Positions 1 to 8,597 are shown, counted from the first letter of the stretch. The stretch: 64,000 nt of DNA from Clostridium sp. 1001275B_160808_H3 (GCF_015550425.1 NZ_JADNAT010000001.1:233928-297927); one strand, 5' to 3'. The notes: generated by a model from the sequence alone, not told the origin. A program made the numbers and translations.

Positions 1-1
1 A

Positions 2-184
2 AGTAACAGAAAATTAGTTCCAGAAGCTAAACAAGGATTAGCTAAATTCAAAAATGAAGTAGCTAATGAAATGGGAGTACCTTTCTCAGACTATAATGGA
101 GACCTTACTTCAAAACAATGCGGTAGTGTTGGTGGAGAAATGGTTAAGAGAATGGTTGAACAATACGAATCAAAAATTAAGTAG
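2..184 (+). CDS. Alpha/beta-type small acid-soluble spore protein, 5' end missing
   Basis: Sixty codons remain, reading SNRKLVPEAKQGLAKFKNEV at the start and ending with TAG at 182-184. The KFKNEVANEMG segment and the later GGEMVKRMVE segment are the two conserved blocks of alpha/beta-type SASPs, which coat spore DNA, force it toward an A-like form and protect it from UV and hydrolysis; germination protease cuts inside the first block. Only the start codon and perhaps one or two residues lie outside the window. A strong terminator follows at 195-223. Such genes are normally transcribed in the forespore under sigma-G; that promoter is not visible here. The family assignment is firm; which paralogue it is cannot be told. 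Confidence 0.95.
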   Translation, partial: SNRKLVPEAKQGLAKFKNEVANEMGVPFSDYNGDLTSKQCGSVGGEMVKRMVEQYESKIK

Positions 185-194
185 TTAAAATAAA

Positions 195-223
195 AAAGAG
201 AAGTGTTTATCCACTTCTCTTTT
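195..223 (+). terminator. Rho-independent terminator of the SASP gene
   Basis: An 11-bp perfect stem (AAAGAGAAGTG at 195-205 with its complement at 212-222) and a 6-nt loop are followed by T residues, 11 bases after the spore protein stop. Confidence 0.85.
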
Positions 224-228
224 CCTTA

Positions 229-303
229 TGGAGCGAAAGACGGGACTCGAACCCGCAACATTCACCTTGGCAAGGTGACGCTCTACCATTGAGCCACTTC
301 CGC
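229..303 (-). tRNA. tRNA-Gly (anticodon GCC)
   Basis: The reverse strand begins GCGGAAG and ends CTTTCGC-TCCA, forming the seven-pair acceptor stem with encoded CCA. The anticodon loop reads TTGCCAA, so the anticodon is GCC. The T-arm carries the standard GGGTTCGAGTCCC. First of three minus-strand tRNA genes packed with short spacers, probably one processed transcript (Arg-Lys-Gly in reading order). Confidence 0.97.
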
Positions 304-336
304 ACAAAAAAGCTCATTTTATCAATGAACTTAATA

Positions 337-412
337 TGGTGGCTTACCCGGGAATCGAACCCGGTACACCTTGATTAAAAGTCAAGTGCTCTACCGATTG
401 AGCTAGTAAACC
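337..412 (-). tRNA. tRNA-Lys (anticodon TTT)
   Basis: The acceptor stem GGTTTAC pairs with GTAAGCC, followed by discriminator A and encoded CCA. The anticodon loop CTTTTAA gives TTT, reading AAA and AAG, the dominant lysine codons of this genome. The T-arm is GGGTTCGATTCCC. It lies 33 bases upstream of tRNA-Gly in transcription order. Confidence 0.97.
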
Positions 413-419
413 ATAAGCT

Positions 420-496
<77 letters not shown>

Positions 497-581
497 ATAT
501 TTGCTACGTTGTATATAATAACCCAAAAGGTCGGATTTTGTCAACAACTTTTTTAGTGAAATAATGAAAAAATTAAATTAA

Positions 582-690
582 GAAATATAAGTTGTCAAAG
601 ATAAGTAGAATATGTTCCATAAGCTAAATAGCTACGAAAAAAGTGCTAGGCTTATTTTACAGTCTATTTTTCTTAGCCAACTTATATTTC
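582..690. repeat. Inverted repeat closing a possible structured RNA
   Basis: Thirteen bases at 582-594 (GAAATATAAGTTG) are the exact complement of 678-690, enclosing 83 bases that can form further short helices (TAAGC/GCTTA type). No ORF lies inside. On the minus strand the outer arm is followed by a short T run near 565-571. This fills most of the gap between the tRNAs and clpB. It may be a small RNA or a long-range stem; I cannot name a family. Confidence 0.4.
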
Positions 691-725
691 ATAAATTAAG
701 ATAATTAAATAAAAAATTAGCCTCA

Positions 726-798
726 TTAATGATATGTATTAAATCTAGAATTGTATTCGACATTATATAAAAATAGGAAAGCTAATACATATCATTAA
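726..798 (-). terminator. clpB: Long-stem inverted repeat downstream of clpB
   Basis: A perfect 16-bp inverted repeat (726-741 with 783-798) separated by 41 bases begins 7 bases after the clpB stop. On the minus strand the second arm is followed by GAGGCTAATTTTTT, giving a T tract. I read it as the clpB transcription end, although the loop is unusually long. Confidence 0.5.
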
Positions 799-804
799 GT
801 TCAA

Positions 805-3399
805 TTATTTAATTACTATTTCTTCTTCCTTTGCATCAACAACTACATTTGATCCATATCCAATTTCACCTTTTATAATCTTTCTTGCTAAATTATTTTC
901 TAGGCTATTTTGTATATATCTTTTTAATGGTCTTGCTCCATATACTGGATCATATCCCTCTCTTGCCATAATTGTCTTTGCTTCATCTGTTACTTCTAAA
1001 GTAATATTCTTATCTTTCAATCTACTTGAAACTTCTTTCAAGAATATATCTATTATCTTCTTAATTCCAGTTTCTGATAATGGCTTAAACATAATTATAT
1101 CATCTACTCTATTTAAGAACTCTGGTTTAAATCTTAATTTCATTTCATTCATAACTTGAGTTTTTATATTTTCATCAACTATATCTTCATTTTTATTTTC
1201 TAGAAGATAGCTACTTCCTATATTAGATGTCATAATTATTATAGTATTTCTAAAATCAACAGTTTTACCTTTATTATCAGTTAATCTTCCATCATCCAGA
1301 ATTTGTAAGAACATATTAAATACATCTTCATGTGCTTTTTCAATTTCATCAAATAGTATCACACTATATGGATTTCTTCTTACAGCTTCAGTAAGTTGCC
1401 CACCTTCATCATATCCTACATATCCTGGAGGCGCTCCAACTAATCTAGATACTGAATGTTTTTCCATATATTCAGACATATCAATTCTTATTATATTTTC
1501 TTCTGAATCAAATAGATTTCTTGCTAAAGTTTTTGCAAGTTCTGTTTTACCAACTCCTGTAGGTCCTAAGAATATAAATGAACCAATTGGCTTATTTACA
1601 TCTTTTAATCCTGCCCTTGCTCTTAATATTGCATTAGAAACAGCTGTTATAGCTTCTTCTTGACCAATTACTCTTCTTTGCATTTCATTTTCTAATCTTA
1701 GAAGTTTTTCTCTTTCTCCTTCTAATAAATTTGTAACTGGGATTCCAGTCCACTTAGAAAGAATTTTAGAAACTTCCTCCTCGGTTACTTCTTCTTTTAA
1801 AAGAGCTCCTTCGTAATTTTCTTTTACGTCCACTTCCTTTTGTCTAATTTCTTCTTCTAATGCTGGAATAACACTATATTGAATTTCTGCTGCCTTATTA
1901 TAGTCATAGCTTCTTTGAGCTGCTTCTAGATCTCCTCTTGCATCATCTAATTTAGATTTTAAATCTCTTAAATTAACTATTGCATCTTTTTCCTTTTCAA
2001 ATTTTGCAGTCATTTCATCATTTTTAGTTTTTAATTCTGCTATTTCTTTTTCTAAAGCTACTAGCTTTTTCTTAGAACCTTCATCACTTTCCTTAGTTAA
2101 AGCTTCTTTTTCAATTTCTAATTGGAATTGCTTTCTTCTTATATTATCTAATTCTGTTGGTAATGAATCTATTTCTGTTCTTATCATAGCTCCAGCTTCA
2201 TCTATTAAATCTATAGCTTTATCTGGTAAATATCTATCTTGAATATATCTATGAGATAATTTTGCTGCTGCTATTAAAGCAGTATCATGTATTCTCACAC
2301 CATGGTGAATTTCAAATCTTTCTTTTAACCCTCTTAGTATAGATATAGCATCTTCTACTGTAGGTTCTTCTACAACTACAGGTTGAAATCTTCTTTCTAA
2401 CGCTTTATCCTTTTCTATATATTGTCTGTATTCATCAAAAGTTGTAGCACCTATACAATGAAGCTCTCCTCTTGCTAGTAATGGTTTTATTAAATTACCT
2501 GCATCCATGGCGCCATCAGTTTTTCCTGCTCCAACTATAGTATGAATTTCATCTATAAATAAGATTATTCTACCTTCACTACTTTGAACTTCTTTTAATA
2601 CAGCTTTTAATCTTTCTTCAAATTCACCCCTATATTTAGCTCCCGCAATAAGGGAACCCATATCTAACGAGAAAATTACTTTATCTTTTAAACCTTCTGG
2701 TACATCCCCTCTAACTATTCTCTCTGCCAATCCTTCTACAATTGCAGTTTTACCAACACCAGGTTCTCCAATTAGCACTGGATTATTTTTTGTTCTTCTT
2801 GAAAGTATTCTAATTGTTCTTCTAATTTCATCATCTCTTCCTATAACTGGGTCAAGCTTATGTTTTTTAGCTAAGTCTGTAAGATTAGTTCCATACTTGC
2901 TAAGCGCATCATATGTTCCTTCTGGATCTTGTGTTTCTACTCTTTGATTTCCTCTTACTTCTTTTAGAATTTCCATGAAATTCTTCTTGTTTATATTATA
3001 TTTATCTAATAACCTTTTAACTTCTCCATTTTTATCTACTTCAATTATTGCAAGCATTAAATGCTCTACGCTTATATAAGAATCCTCAAATTTTTTAGCT
3101 ATATCTTCAGCCTTGACTAAAACTTCTTCGATTTGTCTTGTAGCATAAACTCCAGAGGAGTTAGCACCTTCTCCCAAAACCTTTGGCTTATTATCTAGTA
3201 CTTTATTTAAATCTTCATCTAATGATTTAACTCTAACTCCCATCTTAGTTAAAATATTTGGTATTAATCCATCCTCTTGTTCCACTAATGCACAAAATAG
3301 ATGAATTAACTCTACTTGTTGATGGTTATATTTAACCGCTACTAAACTAGCATTGTTTAATGCTTCTTGTACTCTTAAGGTCATTTTATCTATATTCAT
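805..3399 (-). CDS. clpB: ATP-dependent protein disaggregase ClpB
   Basis: ClpB is a cytoplasmic hexameric AAA+ chaperone that, with DnaK, threads aggregated proteins through its pore. The 864-residue product has the expected order: N-terminal double Clp domain (about 1-145), first AAA+ module with Walker A GEPGVGKT near 211-218, a coiled-coil middle domain rich in Lys and Glu (about 405-525), second AAA+ module with GPTGVGKT near 605, and the small C-terminal domain with GYDPVYGARPL. The coiled-coil insert and the absence of a zinc finger separate it from ClpC and ClpX. It is monocistronic. A perfect CtsR heptad repeat lies upstream, so heat-shock control by CtsR is expected. The length is normal for the family. 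Confidence 0.97.
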   Translation of the reverse strand: MNIDKMTLRVQEALNNASLVAVKYNHQQVELIHLFCALVEQEDGLIPNILTKMGVRVKSLDEDLNKVLDNKPKVLGEGANSSGVYATRQIEEVLVKAEDIAKKFEDSYISVEHLMLAIIEVDKNGEVKRLLDKYNINKKNFMEILKEVRGNQRVETQDPEGTYDALSKYGTNLTDLAKKHKLDPVIGRDDEIRRTIRILSRRTKNNPVLIGEPGVGKTAIVEGLAERIVRGDVPEGLKDKVIFSLDMGSLIAGAKYRGEFEERLKAVLKEVQSSEGRIILFIDEIHTIVGAGKTDGAMDAGNLIKPLLARGELHCIGATTFDEYRQYIEKDKALERRFQPVVVEEPTVEDAISILRGLKERFEIHHGVRIHDTALIAAAKLSHRYIQDRYLPDKAIDLIDEAGAMIRTEIDSLPTELDNIRRKQFQLEIEKEALTKESDEGSKKKLVALEKEIAELKTKNDEMTAKFEKEKDAIVNLRDLKSKLDDARGDLEAAQRSYDYNKAAEIQYSVIPALEEEIRQKEVDVKENYEGALLKEEVTEEEVSKILSKWTGIPVTNLLEGEREKLLRLENEMQRRVIGQEEAITAVSNAILRARAGLKDVNKPIGSFIFLGPTGVGKTELAKTLARNLFDSEENIIRIDMSEYMEKHSVSRLVGAPPGYVGYDEGGQLTEAVRRNPYSVILFDEIEKAHEDVFNMFLQILDDGRLTDNKGKTVDFRNTIIIMTSNIGSSYLLENKNEDIVDENIKTQVMNEMKLRFKPEFLNRVDDIIMFKPLSETGIKKIIDIFLKEVSSRLKDKNITLEVTDEAKTIMAREGYDPVYGARPLKRYIQNSLENNLARKIIKGEIGYGSNVVVDAKEEEIVIK

Positions 3400-3470
3400 G
3401 CTTAACTCCTCCTCACATTTACAACCTCAAACATATTTAATATATCCTTATATTCATATAATAATACAAA

Positions 3471-3487
3471 AGTCAAAGAAAGTCAAA
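3471..3487 (-). promoter_or_regulatory. CtsR operator over the clpB promoter
   Basis: AGTCAAAGAAAGTCAAA is an exact match to the direct-repeat heptad recognised by the heat-shock repressor CtsR (RGTCAAA-NAN-RGTCAAA). Read on the minus strand, the repeats also supply TTTGAC -35 elements, with TATTAT-like -10 sequence at about 3455-3466, so repressor and polymerase would compete. The site lies 72 bases upstream of the clpB start. Confidence 0.88.
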
Positions 3488-3514
3488 GTTTATTTTGCTT
3501 ATTTTTTTGAAAAT

Positions 3515-3543
3515 TTTATATTTATTAATAAATAAGCTATAAT
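3515..3543 (+). promoter_or_regulatory. Probable sigma-A promoter of the AraC-type gene
   Basis: TTTATA (3515-3520), a 17-bp spacer and TATAAT (3538-3543) lie 39 bases before the ATG at 3583. The ribosome binding site GAGGGGA follows. Confidence 0.55.
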
Positions 3544-3582
3544 TAAATTATAACTTAATTCTATTAGAAAAGAGGGGATTTT

Positions 3583-5649
3583 ATGAGAAGAGAATATGTG
3601 AGTTACCAGGAAGATGCTCCAATTAAAATAACTTATGCAAATATACAAGAATACCCTATTCACTGGCATAATTCTATTGAAATATTATATGTTTTACGTG
3701 GGAGTGTTAACATTAATATAGATACTGACTCATTTGAGTTACTTGAGAAAGAATTAGAAATAATAAATGTTGATGAGGCTCACAGAATTTATAGTAATGA
3801 AGATAATAAGGTATTAATATTTCATATAGATCCTTACTTTTTTGAAAAATATTATAAAGATATAAACAATATATTCTTCTATACAAATTCTACTGATGAT
3901 GGTGCTCAAGAAGGTGAAGAATATGATCTTCTTAGAAATTTTTTAGCCAAACTCTTATGTGAAGCTATTCAAAAACTTGATGATTATGATAAGGAAATTG
4001 AATCAATTTTAATAGATTTATTATATCACCTTATAAATAACTTCCACTACTTAACTTATGAAAAAGAAGAGCTAAAAGAAAAAACTGAGCAATTAGCTCG
4101 ATATCATAGAATTTCTAAATATATATTTAATAATTATGATAGCAATATAACTTTACAAGAAATTGCGAAAAAAGAATTCTTAAGTCCTCATTATCTATCT
4201 CATGAGATTAAATACGCAACTGGAAATAGCTTTACTGATTTAGTTAACCAAACTAGAGTTGAAGAATCTGTTAAGCTTTTATTAGATAGTGATTTGAGTA
4301 TTTCAGATATATCTGATGAAGTTGGTTTTTCTCATGTAAGATATTTAAATAAAAACTTTAAAAATTATTATGGTTGTACTCCACTTCAGTATAGAAAGAA
4401 AAATAAATTAACTGAAAAAGAACTTGAAGAAATTAAAAAAATAGATATATTAAAACTTGAAGAAGCTTTAGAATATTTATCTTCTGAATTAGATGATTAT
4501 GAACGTTTTAACTATGAAAATAAATTGTGGAAAATTCATGTAAATATGGATAATAGTCTTGGAGAATTCAACAAGGATTATAGTGAAGTTATAAATTTAG
4601 ATGATGCCTTTGATTTATTATTAGAAGATAATAAAGATATTCTTGAAGAAATTCAAGAAGAACTTCATTTTAATTATGTAAGGCTCGAAAATATGTTTAA
4701 TAGTGATATGGGAGTATTTCCTAAAGCCGATTTTTATAATTGGAATAAAGCCAAAAGTGTAATAGAATTTTTAGATTATATAGATTTAAAACCACTTATA
4801 TTAATTGATAACTCTAATTTTACTTTTGATAAATATAAACAAGTTCTAACTAGCTTCTTTGAATATTTTTCAGAGATAGATTATATTGATGTATCGCAAT
4901 TTAAATTTCAATTTACACCAGCTATATCTAAAAACACCAAAAAGTCATTAAGTGCATTTTTAATTGAAGAGTATAATTTAGATGTCATTGAAAATGATTT
5001 TATATGTGATAAAAGCTTAAATAAAATTTATGATACTGCTTATATGCTTCCATATATAATTCATAATACTATTTTTAATAAAAACTCATTAAGCTTCTTA
5101 AGAGCTTTTGATGTTTTAGAAAAAGAAATAAGTCTAACAAATGAAGTATTTATAGGAGCCCCTGGACTTGTTAATGATATGGGAATTAGAAAACCATCCT
5201 ATTACGCATATTACTTGCTTAGCAAATTAGGAAATGAAATAGTTGCAATGGAAAATGGATATATTGTAACTAAAAAGGACGATGAATATTGTATTTTGCT
5301 ATATTCATATAATGATGAATTGAATGAAATGCAAAACTTCGAAGATATTTTTACTAAGCGTGGTAAAAGAAAAATATATAAAAGAAAAATTTCCTTAAAC
5401 ATTGAAAATATAAAAAAATCTTCTAGAATCATTACTTACGAGATTAGTGAAAGAGTTGGATCTTCATATAATTATTGGTTATCCATGGGTTCACCAGATA
5501 GACTTAATAAAGAGGAAAAGGAAATTCTGCACAAAGCATCTTTTCCTAAGATAGAATTTAAATATTCAAAGAAAAATGTAATACTAAATATAATTACTGA
5601 ACTTAGGGGTTATGCTGCTAAGCTAATTTTAATAAAAAGTATTAAATAA
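3583..5649 (+). CDS. AraC-family regulator with C-terminal GH39-like domain
   Basis: The 688-residue protein has three parts. Residues about 15-90 form a cupin with HWHNSIEILYVL, the usual sugar-sensing AraC N-domain. Residues about 170-275 carry two helix-turn-helix motifs (TLQEIAKKEFLSPHYLS; ISDISDEVGFSHVRYLNKNF) ending in the AraC signature GCTPLQYR. The remaining 400 residues resemble a GH39 beta-xylosidase barrel plus its beta-sandwich (GIRKPSYYAYYLLSKLGNE is typical). Where GH39 enzymes have the acid/base Glu in an N-E-P motif, this protein appears to read QFKFQFTP, so it is probably a ligand sensor rather than an enzyme; that comparison is from memory. It is monocistronic with its own promoter and terminator. 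Its target is unknown; pentose or xylan-derived sugars are a guess. Confidence 0.85.
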   Translation: MRREYVSYQEDAPIKITYANIQEYPIHWHNSIEILYVLRGSVNINIDTDSFELLEKELEIINVDEAHRIYSNEDNKVLIFHIDPYFFEKYYKDINNIFFYTNSTDDGAQEGEEYDLLRNFLAKLLCEAIQKLDDYDKEIESILIDLLYHLINNFHYLTYEKEELKEKTEQLARYHRISKYIFNNYDSNITLQEIAKKEFLSPHYLSHEIKYATGNSFTDLVNQTRVEESVKLLLDSDLSISDISDEVGFSHVRYLNKNFKNYYGCTPLQYRKKNKLTEKELEEIKKIDILKLEEALEYLSSELDDYERFNYENKLWKIHVNMDNSLGEFNKDYSEVINLDDAFDLLLEDNKDILEEIQEELHFNYVRLENMFNSDMGVFPKADFYNWNKAKSVIEFLDYIDLKPLILIDNSNFTFDKYKQVLTSFFEYFSEIDYIDVSQFKFQFTPAISKNTKKSLSAFLIEEYNLDVIENDFICDKSLNKIYDTAYMLPYIIHNTIFNKNSLSFLRAFDVLEKEISLTNEVFIGAPGLVNDMGIRKPSYYAYYLLSKLGNEIVAMENGYIVTKKDDEYCILLYSYNDELNEMQNFEDIFTKRGKRKIYKRKISLNIENIKKSSRIITYEISERVGSSYNYWLSMGSPDRLNKEEKEILHKASFPKIEFKYSKKNVILNIITELRGYAAKLILIKSIK

Positions 5650-5688
5650 AGTACAAAGAAACCAAATTTTATGGTTTCTTTGTACTTT
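5648..5688 (+). terminator. Terminator of the AraC-type gene
   Basis: A perfect 17-bp stem (5648-5664 with 5672-5688) overlaps the TAA stop and is followed by a T run. Confidence 0.9.
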
Positions 5689-5772
5689 TTTAATTTATTT
5701 ATTTTAATTTTAATAACTTAAATGTACTTAAATATCAACACTTAAGTCAATGCTTTTATACTTAGATTAAAC

Positions 5773-5778
5773 TATAAT
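5773..5778 (+). promoter_or_regulatory. TATAAT -10 element before a 28-codon ORF
   Basis: A consensus TATAAT sits 49 bases before the ATG at 5827. No good -35 is visible at 17 bp spacing. An ACTTAAAT/ACTTAAGT repeated motif lies just upstream (5727-5748) and could be an operator. Confidence 0.4.
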
Positions 5779-5826
5779 TTAATCATAATAATAAACTAAA
5801 AAAGTTTAGAAAGGATTGATTATTTA

Positions 5827-5913
5827 ATGAGAGGCTTATTCTTTATGCCTGGTATATTATCAAAATACTCAATATTAAGCATGTTAACTGCAATTTTACA
5901 TCCATCTAAATAA
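5827..5913 (+). CDS. Possible 28-residue hydrophobic peptide
   Basis: ATG to TAA encodes MRGLFFMPGILSKYSILSML followed by TAILHPSK. An AAAGGA ribosome binding site lies 11 bases upstream, a slightly long spacing, with a TATAAT element before it and a 26-bp terminator stem after it. The peptide has a basic start, a hydrophobic middle and a C-terminal HPSK. It converges on two HTH-TPR regulators, a layout used by some Rgg/PlcR-type peptide signalling systems. I do not recognise it and the coding call rests only on length, translation signals and context. It may instead be the 5' part of a non-coding RNA. Confidence 0.35.
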   Translation: MRGLFFMPGILSKYSILSMLTAILHPSK

Positions 5914-5974
5914 CTGCATAGATAAAATAAAAATTCTATAGAAACTTGAAGTTTATAGTATTTATTATATATTT

Positions 5975-6035
5975 AATTAGAAAAAGAATAAATAAAAGGT
6001 GGCTAATCTACCTTTTATTTATTCTTTTTCTAATT
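5975..6035. terminator. Bidirectional terminator overlapping a stop codon
   Basis: Two 26-base arms (5975-6000 and 6010-6035) are exact complements around a 9-base loop. The stop codon and last five codons of the minus-strand regulator lie inside the right arm. It can end transcription from the 28-codon ORF and from the regulator genes. Confidence 0.85.
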
Positions 6036-7278
6036 TCATAGCTAAAGTAAAATACTTTAGGGAATCCTTCACTTCGCCTAGCTTATAATACATTTCTGCC
6101 ATGTCTAAATATCTTTCATATCTTTTTTCTTTATTAGCAAACTTAAATAAAGAATCCAAAGATAAATTCATATACATTTCTGCTTGAATATATAGCCCCT
6201 TCTTTTGAAGTATCATTCCTTTTAAATAATAAGCTTCTTCTATTAATACTATATCATTCGTATCAATAGCTAAATTTAATGTTGTATCAGTAATTTCATA
6301 TGCAACATCGTACTCTTCATTATTATAAAGAGTTTTTATACACTTATTTAAAAATTTAACATACTTCGCCTTATTATCAGGTGGAAATAAGTCTATTCCA
6401 TCTTTAATCTCTTTAATGGCTTTTTCTCTTTCATTTACATAAAAATAACTCTCACCATTTTTTCCTTTTGCTAAAGCTAAAATCATTGTATTTTCCTTTT
6501 GGCATTCATACGCTAATTTTATATATTTATCCGCATCACTTTTTCTTAATTTAATACATGCAGTAGCAAAACAATGGTATATATCTCCTTTTTCAATATC
6601 ACCATCAATATAAGTTATGTAATCTATTGCTTCTTTTATAGAATTATAAGTTTCTTGTAATAATCCTAATTTTTCATAAGACTTTCCTTCTTTATAGCAA
6701 ATATATGAATATTTTTCTTTATCGAACTTCTCAGAATCCTTTATAAGATCCTTTGCTCTACTATAATAATTTACTGCTTCATTATACTCTTTAATACTAT
6801 AAAAAAATGTAGCCATATCTATGTAGTAAGTTATTGTATTCTCACGAGTATTATTTTTTTGGTACAAATCATAATATTGAGATATTATAATTTGTATATT
6901 TTCAACCTTATTTTTTTCCACATAAAAATTAAACAGTATATGCATAAGCTCAAACGCTAAATCATCATAGGAATATTCTAAAGCATAATTTAAATTATGG
7001 TTTATCACATCATCTATTTCATCTTCTGGTATTGAATTATTTCTAATTAATTCAAGATTACTAACTATTTGTTCTTCAACATCTCTAACTAAATAATCAT
7101 AATCAATTTTAAGCTTGTTAGATATATATTCTAGAATATCTTTATCTGCCTTTATTTTTCCATTCTCAATGCAGCTCATTTTTGATATGGATACTTTATC
7201 TCCACATAATTCTTTTAAAGTTATCCCTTGATATACCCTTGCTCTTTTAATTTTTTCTCCAGTTGATAATATTTCCAT
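6019..7278 (-). CDS. HTH-TPR transcriptional regulator (RRNPP-like), copy 1
   Basis: The 419-residue product starts with an XRE-type helix-turn-helix (about 5-65: GEKIKRARVYQGITLKELCG) followed by helical repeats to the C-terminus, with TPR-like spacing (AVNYYSRAKDL, SYEKLGLLQETYNSI, YLDMAEMYYKLGEVKDSLKYF). This layout matches RRNPP regulators (PlcR, NprR, Qsr), whose TPR domain binds a secreted peptide, but it is also found in clostridial regulators with no known ligand. The ATG is preceded by GGGGG. It lies 17 bases after a paralogue that shares the N-terminal pattern MEIL-x2-GEKIKR, so the pair arose by tandem duplication and is probably cotranscribed. Specific function unknown. Confidence 0.8.
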   Translation of the reverse strand: MEILSTGEKIKRARVYQGITLKELCGDKVSISKMSCIENGKIKADKDILEYISNKLKIDYDYLVRDVEEQIVSNLELIRNNSIPEDEIDDVINHNLNYALEYSYDDLAFELMHILFNFYVEKNKVENIQIIISQYYDLYQKNNTRENTITYYIDMATFFYSIKEYNEAVNYYSRAKDLIKDSEKFDKEKYSYICYKEGKSYEKLGLLQETYNSIKEAIDYITYIDGDIEKGDIYHCFATACIKLRKSDADKYIKLAYECQKENTMILALAKGKNGESYFYVNEREKAIKEIKDGIDLFPPDNKAKYVKFLNKCIKTLYNNEEYDVAYEITDTTLNLAIDTNDIVLIEEAYYLKGMILQKKGLYIQAEMYMNLSLDSLFKFANKEKRYERYLDMAEMYYKLGEVKDSLKYFTLAMKLEKE

Positions 7279-7295
7279 TTAAACCCCCGCTTGAG

Positions 7296-8597
7296 TTAAT
7301 TTTTAAGTATTCCTATTTCCTTAAAAATATTAACTCCTTCATCTAAATATTTAGCTGCTTCAAAATCTCTTTTATTATCTATATAAAATTTTCCTATCAT
7401 AATTGCTAACTGAGCAGATTGCTTCTTTAAATTGCTCGTTCTAGCTAACTTATAAGTATCTAATAAAATATATTCCGCTTCTTTAGACATTTCTTTTATT
7501 GTATAAATTCTATACCATAATATATTTAAATCTATTAATTTCTCCATATCATCTTCTTCCATATATGAAGCAATTTCTTCTAATACTTCCTCACACTTAG
7601 AAATATTCTTTAACTTAATATAATTCTCACATATATTTATTAAAGTATCTATTATCTTGTAGTCTTTTCTCCTCATTCTTATATCTTTAGATATTTCATA
7701 ATGTTTAAAGGATTCCTCTATATTTTCAAACTCATAAAATAACTTACCTAAATTATTCTCTATTTCAGATATATTATTCAGTTCTTCTAATTCTTTATAT
7801 ACTTCCAAAGTTTTTTGAGAGTACTTAATAGCATTAGTTAGATCTCCCTTTTTATTATATTCTTCAGATATTAATAGTAAAGTTTTAGCATACTCTTCTC
7901 TATTCTGAACTTGCTCAAATTTACTTTTTGCTAAAAATGAATAATCTATTGCCTTTCCTATATTTTCAGTTTTAAAATAGGATCTAGCCATATAATAATA
8001 TATTTCCCCAAGCAATGAATCATCGCCAATACTATTATCTAAGTAGACCTTTTCAGCTTGTCTTAAATAACTATTAGCAGAATGATATGCTTTTAACTTC
8101 AATGTTATTTTACCCAAATTTAAAAAAGTATTTATAATTTCCTCATAATTATTATTTTTAATAAATATTACGTTTGATGATAAGAAAAATTGCTGTGCTA
8201 AAGTTAGTTCGCCCTTAGCCATGTATATTTCAGCCCTTAGATATAGTATTTTTGCCTTTCTATATTCCAAATTATATTTTTCTACATAATATAAAGCATT
8301 TTCTATATATTTTTCTCCTGTTATATAATCTCCTGATAAAATATAAGATTCAGCAACTTGTTCATAATAAATACTAATCTTTTCAGCCTGAGTTTCTTCA
8401 GACTCCATTAAGTACTCAACTGAAGTTTGTAATGCACCTGCTAAGTATTCTAATAAATCCATAGAAGGATTAGATCTTCCTGATTCTACCAAACTTATTT
8501 GTCCAGGGGTTATCCTATCTCCAGCTAAATCTTTAAGGGTCATATCTAATTCTTTTCTTCTTCTCTTTATTTTTTCCCCTAATGCAAGAATTTCCAT
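7296..8597 (-). CDS. HTH-TPR transcriptional regulator (RRNPP-like), copy 2
   Basis: The 433-residue protein has an XRE-type helix-turn-helix at about 5-65 (LKDLAGDRITPGQISLVESG), then about nine TPR-like helix pairs (ADSYILSGDY-like starts, NLGKITLKLKAYHSANSYL, YEFENIEESFKHYEISKDI). I use the second of two in-frame start codons (ATG at 8597) because GGAAGAG is better spaced from it. It is first in the two-gene unit. An extended -10 (TG-x-TATAAT) lies at 8659-8667 on the minus strand. Its HTH fits the family consensus better than copy 1, in which several recognition-helix residues changed (SISKMSCIENG), so the two probably have different targets. A peptide ligand is inference only. Confidence 0.82.
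   Translation of the reverse strand: MEILALGEKIKRRRKELDMTLKDLAGDRITPGQISLVESGRSNPSMDLLEYLAGALQTSVEYLMESEETQAEKISIYYEQVAESYILSGDYITGEKYIENALYYVEKYNLEYRKAKILYLRAEIYMAKGELTLAQQFFLSSNVIFIKNNNYEEIINTFLNLGKITLKLKAYHSANSYLRQAEKVYLDNSIGDDSLLGEIYYYMARSYFKTENIGKAIDYSFLAKSKFEQVQNREEYAKTLLLISEEYNKKGDLTNAIKYSQKTLEVYKELEELNNISEIENNLGKLFYEFENIEESFKHYEISKDIRMRRKDYKIIDTLINICENYIKLKNISKCEEVLEEIASYMEEDDMEKLIDLNILWYRIYTIKEMSKEAEYILLDTYKLARTSNLKKQSAQLAIMIGKFYIDNKRDFEAAKYLDEGVNIFKEIGILKN

Noticed and set aside
3353..3535. 60-codon plus-strand frame over the clpB start
   Set aside because: It runs through the clpB 5' end, CtsR box and promoter; no ribosome binding site or family resemblance.
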